Shown in pieces: positions 32,465 through 40,903 of a DNA stretch of 46,985 bases. The notes under the pieces were generated by a model. It was given only the letters and a program-made list of their open reading frames with translations. It was not told the DNA's origin and made no database searches. The DNA comes from Nitrospirota bacterium. GTDB taxonomy: Bacteria > Nitrospirota > Leptospirillia > Leptospirillales > Leptospirillaceae. Each line of letters opens with the position of its first letter. Within the stretch, counting starts at the first letter, position 1. Where the stretch lies: contig JAKAYF010000007.1 of assembly GCA_021816465.1 (NCBI GenBank), positions 1 to 46,985 on the forward strand, in the 5' to 3' direction. Made by a program: the position numbers and the translations under genes.

Positions 32465-33199
32465 ATGGCTGGCGAGTGTCGATTTGCAAAAAACCCGGCT
32501 CTCTCCTTTTATGCTCTCTTTTTGGCGCTTGCTGTTTCATGGAGTTTGCCGGAACTCGTTCTGGCCTCCCCTGAAACGGTGGACTACCAAAACAGCTTTG
32601 ACTGCAAGGGAAAGATCAGCGATGTGGACCGGGCTATCTCACGCATGTCGCCTGACTACCCTGTCCACAAGGCAAGGCTCCTCATCCTCAAGGCCAGACT
32701 CTACAGGGATCGTCCCGGAAAAAGCAGTCAGACGGAAGGACTTCTCGCCCTGAAGCAAGCGCGTCTCATTGCCGAGAATCTCAGGAAAAGTCATGAAAAA
32801 GATCCTGACGTATGGGTTCTTCTGGGAGAGACAGACCTTATCAGAACCCAATACCAGGGATTTCCTGGCGGGATGCGTTACGCTTCGAGATCACGGAAGG
32901 AAATCACCAGAGCCCTCGAACTCTCCCCGAAAGATCCGCGTGCCCATTTTACGCGCGCAATGGAATATTACTTCAAACCATGGTTTGTGGGAGGATCAAA
33001 GAAAAAAGCCCTGGAGCATTTTCAGGAAGCACTCGCCGCCAATCCACAGAACCCCCGTTATATCTCATGGGTTGGGCTTGCTCTCCTGTCCATGCACCAT
33101 CCCCGTCAGGGACGAATCATGATCGACCGGGCAGCATCCATGTGTCCGGGGAACCCCATTTACCGCCGGCGGGCTATTACGGAAAAGCCCCGCGGCTGA
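32465..33199 (+). CDS. exported TPR-repeat protein
   Basis: A 244-residue protein with an N-terminal signal-like hydrophobic segment (about 12-34, ending LVLASP) and two or three TPR-like helical pairs between about 115 and 235 (ALELSPKDPRAHFTRAMEYY, ALEHFQEALAANPQNPRYIS). It is probably periplasmic and mediates protein contacts. It starts two bases after the previous stop, with no strong ribosome site. The family resembles 'TRAP transporter TatT component'-type TPR proteins, but this is not certain. Confidence 0.75.
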   Translation: MAGECRFAKNPALSFYALFLALAVSWSLPELVLASPETVDYQNSFDCKGKISDVDRAISRMSPDYPVHKARLLILKARLYRDRPGKSSQTEGLLALKQARLIAENLRKSHEKDPDVWVLLGETDLIRTQYQGFPGGMRYASRSRKEITRALELSPKDPRAHFTRAMEYYFKPWFVGGSKKKALEHFQEALAANPQNPRYISWVGLALLSMHHPRQGRIMIDRAASMCPGNPIYRRRAITEKPRG

Positions 33200-33213
33200 A
33201 AACAGGAAGTGTT

Positions 33214-33480
33214 ATGATCGACGATCCGGATATCAGGACAAGAATCTTTCTCCGCTTCTCCGACCGGGCATCCCATCGGGACCACCCCGAGTGGGGAGAA
33301 GGGAAAGTTATCCATCTATCGACATCAACCCTTCCCGGAGGAGCTGCCTACGTTCGGATCCTCTTTGATGACGGAGAAGAGCGGACATTCAACAACGATC
33401 TGAACGACACCCGATGCGCCTACTACATGGGACTCGTCAAGATCATCAAAGGACCAGGAGGCATCTTATTCCAGAGATAA
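33214..33480 (+). CDS. DUF3553-like small protein
   Basis: An 88-residue protein with a Tudor/CarD-like beta core: [12 protein letters not shown], then [14 protein letters not shown], as in DUF3553 proteins, which are implicated in nucleic acid or RNA polymerase contacts. ATG has AGGAAG five bases upstream. Its last part contains the ribosome site and probable start of hflX. Confidence 0.75.
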   Translation: MIDDPDIRTRIFLRFSDRASHRDHPEWGEGKVIHLSTSTLPGGAAYVRILFDDGEERTFNNDLNDTRCAYYMGLVKIIKGPGGILFQR

Positions 33481-35147
33481 AAGGAAATATCCGCGGCCTT
33501 AAAAAAAATCAGCTGGAAGCACTCGGTCGACTCTATCGAAGGAAAGTTCCCCCCCTCATGTGGGTAACGACCGAACTGGCCGGAGTCATGGGGGAGGTCA
33601 GTTTCGAAATCGGAAGACAAGTCGGACTTTTTATCTCCCGGGAAGGAACGGTCCTCGACGTGATCGTCGGCGGCCCCAAGGACCTCTATATTGAAACACT
33701 GCCCCCCTCGCGCGGTGGAGACCATCTTCTTCGGGGCATACGTCTTGTCCATACACATCTCCGCACAGAGCCCATCAACCAGGACGATCTGAACGATCTG
33801 GCCCTTTTGAGGCTTGATGCCCAGATCGTCCTCCATATCGACGAACATTCTCCAAGAATCAGACGATTCTCCCAAGCCTTGATCAATCCGGACAAACAGG
33901 GAGCAACACCCTGGCTTGTGACCGAATCGATCCCACTGTCTGCCGAACGCCTTGAAGTGGCCGACTCCGTGGAGCAGATCGAAGAAGCCCTGTCTGAATT
34001 CAAGGGGAGCTCACGCCACCAGACATCAAATCAGGAGCGCGCCATTCTGGTCTCTGCATCCAAAGACAGTCTCATCTCCCAGAAAGACGGCATGGAGGAA
34101 CTGCGGGAGCTGGCAGAAAGTGCGGGGGTTCATGTTCTTGGTGAGGAAATCCAGAAACTCAGGACACAGCATCCAGCCACCCTCCTCAGCGCCGACAGGC
34201 TGAAGGTCCTGATCATCCATGCCCTCCAGGTCGGAGCAACGATCATTATCTTCGAGCAGAATCTGACACCGGCCCAGGTCAGAAACATCGCAGCACTGAC
34301 AGAGCTCAAGATCATCGACAGGACCCAGCTGATTCTCGACATTTTTGCCCGAAGAGCCCATTCAAGCGACGGAAAGCTTCAGGTGGAAGTGGCCCAGCTC
34401 AAATATCTCCTTCCCCGCCTTGAGCAACGTTCGACAGCTCTCTCAAGGCTGACCGGAGGCATTGGAGGAAGAGGGCCGGGAGAAACCCGGCTCGAAGAGG
34501 ACAGACGCCGTGTCCGGGACAGAATTACATCCCTTACGGAAAAACTTTCCCGGCTCGGCGATGAAAGGCGTCAAAGAAAGGAACGACGACAGGAAAACGG
34601 CCTGCCGATTGTTTCCCTCGTCGGCTACACAAATGTTGGGAAATCCACTCTTTTAAACCAGCTTACAGGATCGGAAGTCCTCACCGAAAACAAGCTTTTT
34701 GCCACACTCGACCCGACATCCCGTCGCCTCCGTTTCCCCAGGGAGCGGGAAATCATCCTCACAGACACGGTCGGGTTCATCCGGAATTTGCCCGCTGACC
34801 TGAAAAGGGCTTTTCTATCCACATTTGACGAACTGAAAGATGCTCATCTGCTCATCCATGTTGCCGATGGTTCCCATCCAAGCATCGAAGCCCAGATCGG
34901 GCAGGTGGAAACGCTTCTGACCGAGATGGAGATCGGAGAAAAGCCAAGACTTCTTGTCATCAACAAGGCAGACCTTCTCGACTCCGAGCAAAAAGAATCC
35001 CTTGCGCACCTTTTCCCGGAAGCGACCTTCATCTCCGCGACCCACCCGGAAACACTCACGGGATTACTCAAGAGCATGGAGGACAGACTCTTTTTAAAAC
35101 GGCTCACAGATCCGCCAGATCATCTGGCGATGGCACCGGTACCATGA
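33414..35147 (+). CDS. hflX: GTPase HflX
   Basis: An HflX GTPase, which binds the large ribosomal subunit and rescues or splits stalled ribosomes under stress. The N-terminal domain ([27 protein letters not shown]) leads to the helical linker [19 protein letters not shown] and the G domain: GYTNVGKST (G1), [10 protein letters not shown] (G3) and NKADLL (G4). The coordinates use the first ATG (33414, 577 residues), which has no ribosome site and lies 67 bases inside the previous gene. An ATT at 33468, six bases after AGGAGG, is the more likely start (559 residues). The stop overlaps the next ATG. Confidence 0.93.
   Translation: MRLLHGTRQDHQRTRRHLIPEIKGNIRGLKKNQLEALGRLYRRKVPPLMWVTTELAGVMGEVSFEIGRQVGLFISREGTVLDVIVGGPKDLYIETLPPSRGGDHLLRGIRLVHTHLRTEPINQDDLNDLALLRLDAQIVLHIDEHSPRIRRFSQALINPDKQGATPWLVTESIPLSAERLEVADSVEQIEEALSEFKGSSRHQTSNQERAILVSASKDSLISQKDGMEELRELAESAGVHVLGEEIQKLRTQHPATLLSADRLKVLIIHALQVGATIIIFEQNLTPAQVRNIAALTELKIIDRTQLILDIFARRAHSSDGKLQVEVAQLKYLLPRLEQRSTALSRLTGGIGGRGPGETRLEEDRRRVRDRITSLTEKLSRLGDERRQRKERRQENGLPIVSLVGYTNVGKSTLLNQLTGSEVLTENKLFATLDPTSRRLRFPREREIILTDTVGFIRNLPADLKRAFLSTFDELKDAHLLIHVADGSHPSIEAQIGQVETLLTEMEIGEKPRLLVINKADLLDSEQKESLAHLFPEATFISATHPETLTGLLKSMEDRLFLKRLTDPPDHLAMAPVP
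33456..33470 (+). promoter_or_regulatory. ribosome binding site pointing to an ATT start for hflX
   Basis: AGGAGG (33456-33461) is followed after six bases by ATT (33468-33470) in the hflX frame. No ATG, GTG or TTG lies within the normal distance. The first residues after this ATT match the usual N-terminus of long HflX proteins. Confidence 0.5.
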
Positions 35148-35632
35148 CAGAGGACCTGCTGACCATTCCACAGTCATTTTGCCAGGAATGCCGACTGTGC
35201 TGCCGATTCCTGGAACCGGACCGACAGACTCCATTTGCCTCCCGGCCTGATCTCGGATCGATCCTTCCCGAAAATTTCCAGGGAGCCCCCAACCCGGAAC
35301 TCATCCCGGTCCGGATTGAAGAGTTTGACCTCTGGCAATGCGCCCTCCTTGAGGAATCGTCATGGAGCTGCCGCTCATGGCCCAAACACCCACTTGACTG
35401 CAGGATCTACCCTCTTCTCATCATCCTGCATGAAGGATCGCCATGGCTGGGAATCGATACCAACTGTCCCTTCTCCATCCATCTTTCACAAGAAACCCTT
35501 CATGAAAAAGCCGAAACCATCCGTCACAACGAGTGGCCACAGCTTTCTGCCCAGGCCAGGACAAAACTGATCACCCATCTTGAAAAAGAGTCCGCCGAAG
35601 GGGTTCTTCCCCTCTTGCCCCTCGAGACCTGA
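35144..35632 (+). CDS. YkgJ-family cysteine cluster protein
   Basis: A 162-residue protein of the YkgJ (putative zinc- or iron-chelating) family. The N-terminal cluster is Cys13, Cys16, Cys19, Cys20 (CQECRLCC); a second set is in [17 protein letters not shown], the family's most conserved part, followed by NCPFS. A metal or iron-sulfur site is expected. It overlaps the hflX stop by four bases. Confidence 0.85.
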   Translation: MTEDLLTIPQSFCQECRLCCRFLEPDRQTPFASRPDLGSILPENFQGAPNPELIPVRIEEFDLWQCALLEESSWSCRSWPKHPLDCRIYPLLIILHEGSPWLGIDTNCPFSIHLSQETLHEKAETIRHNEWPQLSAQARTKLITHLEKESAEGVLPLLPLET

Positions 35633-35640
35633 GTCCCCGC

Positions 35641-36579
35641 ATGGCCCGATTCGGACCCACGACCAGACTTCCTTATCCTCCCCCCAGTCGATACAACTCT
35701 CTTTGCCTCCTGACATCCGAAAGACGACGGATGTTTTTTTCAACCTGCCATCCCGTCTCCTTTTTTCTGAATGCACGGGGAATCGACTTCAGTATCGGAA
35801 GCTGGCTTGATCGTCCCTTTCTTCTTGCGGAATCCTCAGGGTATCACTGGCTCCCTTTCCCCCCTGAGTGGACCCTTTATGATCATGATTCCGAAAATCC
35901 ATTTTGGGCCGAACTTTCAGATTGGCTTTTCAAGCTTAATGACGGACTTCCCGGAAGGGTCGACAATTTGCCGCTCGGGATCAGATGCCTCCATTCTCCC
36001 GCTTCCCCTCCGACACTTCTGGATACGGAAAGGATTCTTCTGCGAGAACCGTACCTTCTGGCTGCGGGGAACCGTTACAAATCCCATCGATGGGAACTGA
36101 ACCGTCTTCTCAGAATCGATCCGGATCCCGGAATCAGGATCTGGAGCGATCTCTCCCCGCCTCCGGGAAAAGATGAAATCAAGTCGCGTTTTTTTGAGAT
36201 GCGCCGCAAAAAGGCCCGCAATGAAATGGATTGGCTGATGGTGGACGATCTCGAGCAGGCTCACCTGGTTGCCGAAAGCCAATGGAAGGACTTGAGCCTG
36301 ACAGGGATCATTCTCTCGCTACGGGGGGAGGCCGCAGCATGGCAATGGCTCGCGCTGTCGGAATCAGGAAAAAATGCCGTCTGCTTCCTTGAATGCAGGG
36401 ATCCGGAGGTCGGGCATGTTTCAGCCATGATGACCCGTCTCGCATTTCAACAATTCCCCGATCTTGAATGGATCAATATCGGGGGAGACTCGGGACTGCC
36501 AGGTCTGGCCCTTGCAAAAGATCAGGATCATCCGGCGATTCTTGTTCCGGAATATTCCCAGAACCTTGCGGGCGGATAA
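35641..36579 (+). CDS. DUF2156-like acyltransferase-fold protein
   Basis: A protein of up to 312 residues, soluble, starting eight bases after the previous gene. AGNRYKSHRWELNRLLR (about 142-158) and the following GNAT-like half (HLVAESQWK, then AAWQWLALSESGKNAVCFLECRD and LEWINIGGDSGLPGL) resemble DUF2156, the domain of lysyl-phosphatidylglycerol synthases. The assignment is tentative. The start lacks a clear ribosome site, and Met31 (35731) is an alternative. Confidence 0.7.
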   Translation: MARFGPTTRLPYPPPSRYNSLCLLTSERRRMFFSTCHPVSFFLNARGIDFSIGSWLDRPFLLAESSGYHWLPFPPEWTLYDHDSENPFWAELSDWLFKLNDGLPGRVDNLPLGIRCLHSPASPPTLLDTERILLREPYLLAAGNRYKSHRWELNRLLRIDPDPGIRIWSDLSPPPGKDEIKSRFFEMRRKKARNEMDWLMVDDLEQAHLVAESQWKDLSLTGIILSLRGEAAAWQWLALSESGKNAVCFLECRDPEVGHVSAMMTRLAFQQFPDLEWINIGGDSGLPGLALAKDQDHPAILVPEYSQNLAGG

Positions 36580-36740
36580 TGCAACAGGAAAACTTGTCTT
36601 GAGGATCAGTCTGCCTATAGAATCGAGCAGATATCCTGACAATGAGGACATGCTCCGATCCCGCCCCGGAACAGTTCCGTGCTTCGGGATGGCACGGGAT
36701 TACCAGGAGGAGCAAGACAATCTCAACAAAGGAGATTTGC

Positions 36741-37169
36741 ATGGATCTGACAAGAGAATTTCCAAGAAGTCCATTTGACCGTCTCGGGGGAATCGACCAC
36801 CTGAAAAGGATGTCAGACAAGGCTCGTGCAAAAAACAATGGCACTCTTGGAGAGTACATCTACAACTGCCCCCTCGATGTTTTTTGTCTTGATTTTCTGG
36901 AGATAGACCACGAAACCTTTGCCAGCATCGCAGGATCTGCCCGAACCGATGACGAGATTCTTGCCGCGGTCCTCGACAAAAGTCCCAATGCCAGGGATCC
37001 GGAGAAGGTTCACGCATTCAACATGTCTTACGAAGCACTCTCTCCCGACACACCCGAGAAATGGAAGTATTTTATCGCCACGAGAGATGCCATCGATCCT
37101 TCAAGAACAGATATCCGAACATGGCCCCGGCTCATAGACCTTGAGGAAAAAAGAACCCTCACCGTCTGA
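36741..37169 (+). CDS. DUF5069 family protein
   Basis: A 142-residue soluble protein with the DUF5069 start: REFPRSPFDRLGGIDHLKRM, then DKARAKNNGTLGEYIYNCPLD. The function of this family is not known to me. ATG has AAAGGAG six bases upstream. A strong terminator follows 16 bases after its stop, so it ends a transcription unit. Confidence 0.88.
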   Translation: MDLTREFPRSPFDRLGGIDHLKRMSDKARAKNNGTLGEYIYNCPLDVFCLDFLEIDHETFASIAGSARTDDEILAAVLDKSPNARDPEKVHAFNMSYEALSPDTPEKWKYFIATRDAIDPSRTDIRTWPRLIDLEEKRTLTV

Positions 37170-37185
37170 TCCGTTACAATCCATG

Positions 37186-37205
37186 GCCCCGGTGCGGGGC
37201 TTTTT
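37186..37205 (+). terminator. rho-independent terminator after the DUF5069 gene
   Basis: GCCCCG (37186-37191), three-base loop, CGGGGC (37195-37200) and TTTTT. Confidence 0.9.
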
Positions 37206-37230
37206 ACATCACCTAAAAAGGGAGTTCTTA

Positions 37231-38676
37231 ATGTCAAAGAAGTCCATCCTCAGGGATTGTCTTTCCAGAAAAAGAAAGCCCGCCAGAAATGCCGGAACCA
37301 TGGGAACCAGATCATTGCTTCTGGTCGTCCTTTCCCTCTTGGTTCTTATTGTTGCGCCATTTTCTGCCGATGCCGACCAAACCTATACGCCAAAACCCAA
37401 AATCCACACCTTTCCCAATGGGCTAAGACTCATCACCGTCGAAAACCCCTACTCCCCGATCGTCACATTCCAGATCTGGTACAAAGTGGGCTCCATTGAT
37501 GAAAAACAACCCAAAACGGGCATTTCCCACTTTCTCGAACACATGATGTTCACAGGAACGCCAAAGTTCCCGCATGGGGTCCTCGACCAAAAGGTCAACG
37601 ATGTCGGAGGACAGTCCAATGCCTTCACCAACTACGACTTCACTGCCTTTTTCGAGAATCTGCCCCCGGGCAATCTTCCTCTTTCCTTCGCAATCGAATC
37701 CGACAGGATGAAAAATCTTTCCCTCAAAAAGTCACAAATTGAGCGAGAACGGAAAATTGTGCTCGAAGAAAGACGAAACGACTATGATGACCCCACGCAG
37801 CTTTTAGTGGAGCGTGTTTATGCGCGGGCGTTCGTCGTCCACCCCTACCACAACCCCGTAATCGGCTGGGAAGACGATATCAAGAGGATTACCCAGAAGG
37901 ATCTTCGAAACTACTATCGACAGAACTACATGCCCAACAATGCCACGATTGTCATCGTCGGACCGGTCAAGGAGTCCAGCATGATCCGGCAGGTGGGTGA
38001 TTATTTCGGGTCCATTCCCAGAGGAGTTCTTCCCAAAAGACATATCCACCTCGACCGGCCACAGAAAAAACTCAAGCTTGTCGTGCTCCACAAACCGGCA
38101 ATGCTTCCGGTGACAATGCTGGCCTTTCATGCCCCGAACTTCAAGAATCCGGATCAATATCCCCTCACAGTTCTTTCGGCGCTCCTGTCGGGAGGAAGAT
38201 CCTCAATCCTCTACAGGAAGATGGTCTATGAGCATCCCATGGCGGTTGATGCCGAAGGTTCCTATGACCCCCTCACACAAGGGCCGTCCCTCTTCTATTT
38301 CTATGCGCAGGGGATGCCGAAAACAACACCGCCATTCCTGAAAAGGGAGTTGACGTCGGTCATCAGCTCACTTAAGAACCATCCTGTTTCCCAATCCGCC
38401 CTGGATCGCGCCAAAAAGGGACTCGTCTCGGAATTCCTGATGAGTCAGGAATCGACATTCGGAATGGGAATGCTCCTCGGAGAGATGGCAACACTCGGCG
38501 TGCCCATGAGCTATCTTGACGACTACGTCAAAAACATTCAGGCGGTAACCCCGGCCGATGTGACCCGGGTTGCCAGAAAATATCTCAACAGCCACTCCGA
38601 AACAATCGGCTACCTTTATCCAGCAGGCAAACCGAAAAAACCGGTCTTCAGAAAACCAGGAAGCCTCGTACGATGA
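37231..38676 (+). CDS. M16 family zinc peptidase (active-type subunit)
   Basis: A 481-residue M16 (insulinase/processing peptidase) protein. After a basic N-terminus comes a signal-type hydrophobic segment (about 27-46), so it acts outside the cytoplasm. The inverted zinc motif HFLEH is at 100-104, with the downstream glutamate in LEERRNDYDDP. The C-terminal M16 domain follows. ATG 37231 has AAGGGAG six bases upstream. Its stop overlaps an ATG, and the second M16 gene starts 14 bases later; such pairs form heterodimers in which one subunit is catalytic. Confidence 0.93.
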   Translation: MSKKSILRDCLSRKRKPARNAGTMGTRSLLLVVLSLLVLIVAPFSADADQTYTPKPKIHTFPNGLRLITVENPYSPIVTFQIWYKVGSIDEKQPKTGISHFLEHMMFTGTPKFPHGVLDQKVNDVGGQSNAFTNYDFTAFFENLPPGNLPLSFAIESDRMKNLSLKKSQIERERKIVLEERRNDYDDPTQLLVERVYARAFVVHPYHNPVIGWEDDIKRITQKDLRNYYRQNYMPNNATIVIVGPVKESSMIRQVGDYFGSIPRGVLPKRHIHLDRPQKKLKLVVLHKPAMLPVTMLAFHAPNFKNPDQYPLTVLSALLSGGRSSILYRKMVYEHPMAVDAEGSYDPLTQGPSLFYFYAQGMPKTTPPFLKRELTSVISSLKNHPVSQSALDRAKKGLVSEFLMSQESTFGMGMLLGEMATLGVPMSYLDDYVKNIQAVTPADVTRVARKYLNSHSETIGYLYPAGKPKKPVFRKPGSLVR

Positions 38677-38690
38677 AAAAGGAGCGATTC

Positions 38691-40112
38691 ATGACAAAGA
38701 AGGCCTTAACCGGGATCCTGTTTTTCACTACCGCCATTTCCCTCTCGGCATGTGCCCATACAACACCTGGACCGGTCGCCACGACCACCCAGGAAGGCGG
38801 GGCGCAGAGCCGGAACATCCAGATTCTCAACACCACCGTTACCAGGACCGTGCTTCCAAACGGCATTACGGTCCTGGTCATCCCCCGTCCGGTGGTTCCG
38901 GTGGTCTCCTTTCGGATCGGAATCCGCGCAGGCTCCGCCCAGGATCCCCGTGGACAATACGGATTGGCCGACCTCACGGCATCCCTTCTTGACCGGGGGA
39001 CAAAGAACCATGACGCCCTTTCCATCTTTCGCGCCATTGACAGTTCGGGAGGAGGACTTGACGCCCAGGCGGGAAGAGACTTGACGACCGTCTCTGGCAA
39101 GGTCCTGACAGAAGACCTCGAGCCCCTGTTTTCCCTTGCCGCAGAAATGGTTCAGGCTCCGACATTCCCCGCAGAAGACTTCAAAAAGAATCAGCAGATG
39201 GCCCTCGCCGAACTGGCCGATGAAAAAGACCACCCTGGACCGGTCGCCAGAAACCTGCTCTACAAGAAAATGATGGGGAACGGACCCTATGGCCATCCCG
39301 CGTCGGGAACGGTCAAGACAATCTCCAGTATCGGCCGCCAGGATGTTCTGGCGTTCTACCGGACCTGGTACACCCCGGAACGAACGATCATCACCTTTTC
39401 GGGAGACATCAGCAATCAAAAAGCGATCGATCTCGTCAACAGGGAGTTTGGCTCCTGGACCAGGAAAGCGTCTCCTTCCCAGAGTCCGGTCGGGAAAAAG
39501 ACCACCTGGGCCAATGGGGGAAAGACCTACCTGATTGACCGCGAAGACCTTGCCCAGACAACGGTCCTGATGGGGCTTCCTGGCATTTCCAGGAAAGATC
39601 CGCTCTTTTACAATGCACTCGTCATGAACCAGCTTGTCGGCGGAACAACGACATCACGACTCAACCATGTGATACGACAGAAAATGGGACTGGTCTACTA
39701 CATCTACTCCGGACTTGATGCAGAGCGCCACAGTGGTCCGTTTTTTGTCAGCTTCCAGACGCATGCTGAAAATACAGCAAAAGTCATCAACGAAACTCAC
39801 AAACAGCTTCAAAAAAGTGTAGAGGTCACTCCGGACTCAAAACAGGTCAGCGCGGTCAAGAAAAATCTTCTGGGCTCCTTTCCTTTCAGGATGGACTCTG
39901 ACGACAGGATCGCCTCCCTGTTGCTGTTTATAGAAAACTATTCCCTGGGCATCGACTATTTTACCGAATACCCGGAAAAGATCAGCGAAGTAACGCCAGA
40001 CTCAGTCAAAAAGGCTGCACAGGACCTGATTCACACTTCAGAACTGACAACGGTCATCATTGGACCAATGTCGAAGATGAATGGGTTGAAGGGGGAAGAG
40101 GTCACCCCCTGA
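38691..40112 (+). CDS. M16 family peptidase-like lipoprotein (non-catalytic partner)
   Basis: A 473-residue M16-family protein with a lipoprotein signal (hydrophobic 6-18, lipobox LSAC). The zinc motif HxxEH is missing (YGLADLTASLLDRG in its place), while the substrate-site motif RLNHVIRQKMGLVYYIYSG, with Arg and Tyr typical of the non-catalytic subunit, is kept. It should pair with the upstream active-type subunit. The ATG at 38691 has AAAAGGAG six bases upstream and puts the signal peptide at the N-terminus; the earlier ATG at 38673 overlaps the previous stop. Confidence 0.92.
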   Translation: MTKKALTGILFFTTAISLSACAHTTPGPVATTTQEGGAQSRNIQILNTTVTRTVLPNGITVLVIPRPVVPVVSFRIGIRAGSAQDPRGQYGLADLTASLLDRGTKNHDALSIFRAIDSSGGGLDAQAGRDLTTVSGKVLTEDLEPLFSLAAEMVQAPTFPAEDFKKNQQMALAELADEKDHPGPVARNLLYKKMMGNGPYGHPASGTVKTISSIGRQDVLAFYRTWYTPERTIITFSGDISNQKAIDLVNREFGSWTRKASPSQSPVGKKTTWANGGKTYLIDREDLAQTTVLMGLPGISRKDPLFYNALVMNQLVGGTTTSRLNHVIRQKMGLVYYIYSGLDAERHSGPFFVSFQTHAENTAKVINETHKQLQKSVEVTPDSKQVSAVKKNLLGSFPFRMDSDDRIASLLLFIENYSLGIDYFTEYPEKISEVTPDSVKKAAQDLIHTSELTTVIIGPMSKMNGLKGEEVTP

Positions 40113-40131
40113 CTTTCTGCCTTTAAACGGG

Positions 40132-40160
40132 TTGAATTTTTCATCGGTACCCGCTAGGAT
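40132..40160 (+). promoter_or_regulatory. candidate promoter of the bS22/COX24-like gene
   Basis: TTGAAT (40132-40137), 17-base spacer and TAGGAT (40155-40160), four of six matches at each box. A perfect inverted repeat (GGCCATG at 40201-40207 with CATGGCC at 40212-40218) lies in the leader that follows. Confidence 0.4.
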
Positions 40161-40279
40161 GTAACTTTCTGTTTTAGAACCGGGAACTGCCGGATCGTCA
40201 GGCCATGGATTCATGGCCGCCCGTTGATTTCTGAAGGGATCCAGCGGGTTTCACCAGCCATCAGGAAAGAGGACAACAG

Positions 40280-40369
40280 ATGTCCAGTGTGATTAAAAAG
40301 CGCCGGAAGAAAATCCGGAAGCACAAGTACAAGAAGCTCCGCAGGGCATCTCGTCACAAGAAGAAGTAA
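40280..40369 (+). CDS. bS22/AURKAIP1-COX24-like small basic ribosomal protein
   Basis: A 29-residue, extremely basic peptide: MSSVIKKRRKKIRKHKYKKL then RRASRHKKK. This matches the small AURKAIP1/COX24 domain proteins, which include ribosomal protein bS22 of actinobacteria and Bacteroidota and the mitochondrial small-subunit protein mS38. It probably binds rRNA in the 30S subunit. ATG has AGAGGA about seven bases upstream. A hairpin follows 11 bases after the stop. Confidence 0.88.
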   Translation: MSSVIKKRRKKIRKHKYKKLRRASRHKKK

Positions 40370-40380
40370 CCAATGGGCGG

Positions 40381-40405
40381 CCTGCCGGGAGAATATCCTG
40401 GCGGG
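40381..40405 (+). terminator. hairpin after the bS22-like gene
   Basis: A 10-bp stem with two G:U pairs (40381-40390 with 40396-40405, loop GAATA), followed by the T-rich TCGTTCTGATTT. Confidence 0.65.
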
Positions 40406-40459
40406 TCGTTCTGATTTAAGCAAACAATCATCGGCATGTTTTGTCTTAACGGAGGCGCA

Positions 40460-40903
40460 TTGATTCAAGAACGAAAAGTTGCGATCGGATCCATTGTCCT
40501 TCTCTTCCTGACATCTGTCTCGATCCTCACATACCAAAGCATGCGAATTGCCGATCTGCAAAGCAAGATTGACAATCTGCAGGTCAACAGGGTCGCAAGA
40601 GCCGGGAAGCAGCTCTCAACAAATCTTGTCGCCTCAGAGGGCGAGGATACCGGAACCTACCAGCTTGACCTCATTACCGCTGTCATGGCTGTTCCGGACT
40701 GGTCAGACAAAATTCCGCAGGATGTCGCAAGGGGAATGCAGTGGAAAGTGATGAACAGGGCTCGCGTTCACATGATTCAGGGGAACCTGGTTGTCCTTGA
40801 AGTCCAGGATGCCAAAGGAGAGGTCTTGCCCCTTCTCTTCCAGATACCGGATCCCAAGGAACCGGCAACATGGCGCTATCTTTATGCAATGGCTCCCCGC
40901 TAA
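40460..40903 (+). CDS. membrane-anchored coiled-coil protein of unknown function
   Basis: A 147-residue protein with one membrane helix at about 6-25, a short coiled coil (MRIADLQSKIDNLQVNRV) and a small, probably periplasmic domain. No family is recognised. The start is set at TTG 40460, four bases after GGAGG; an ATG at 40436 has no ribosome site. Its TAA overlaps the stop of the converging GGDEF-EAL gene by three bases. Confidence 0.7.
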   Translation: MIQERKVAIGSIVLLFLTSVSILTYQSMRIADLQSKIDNLQVNRVARAGKQLSTNLVASEGEDTGTYQLDLITAVMAVPDWSDKIPQDVARGMQWKVMNRARVHMIQGNLVVLEVQDAKGEVLPLLFQIPDPKEPATWRYLYAMAPR

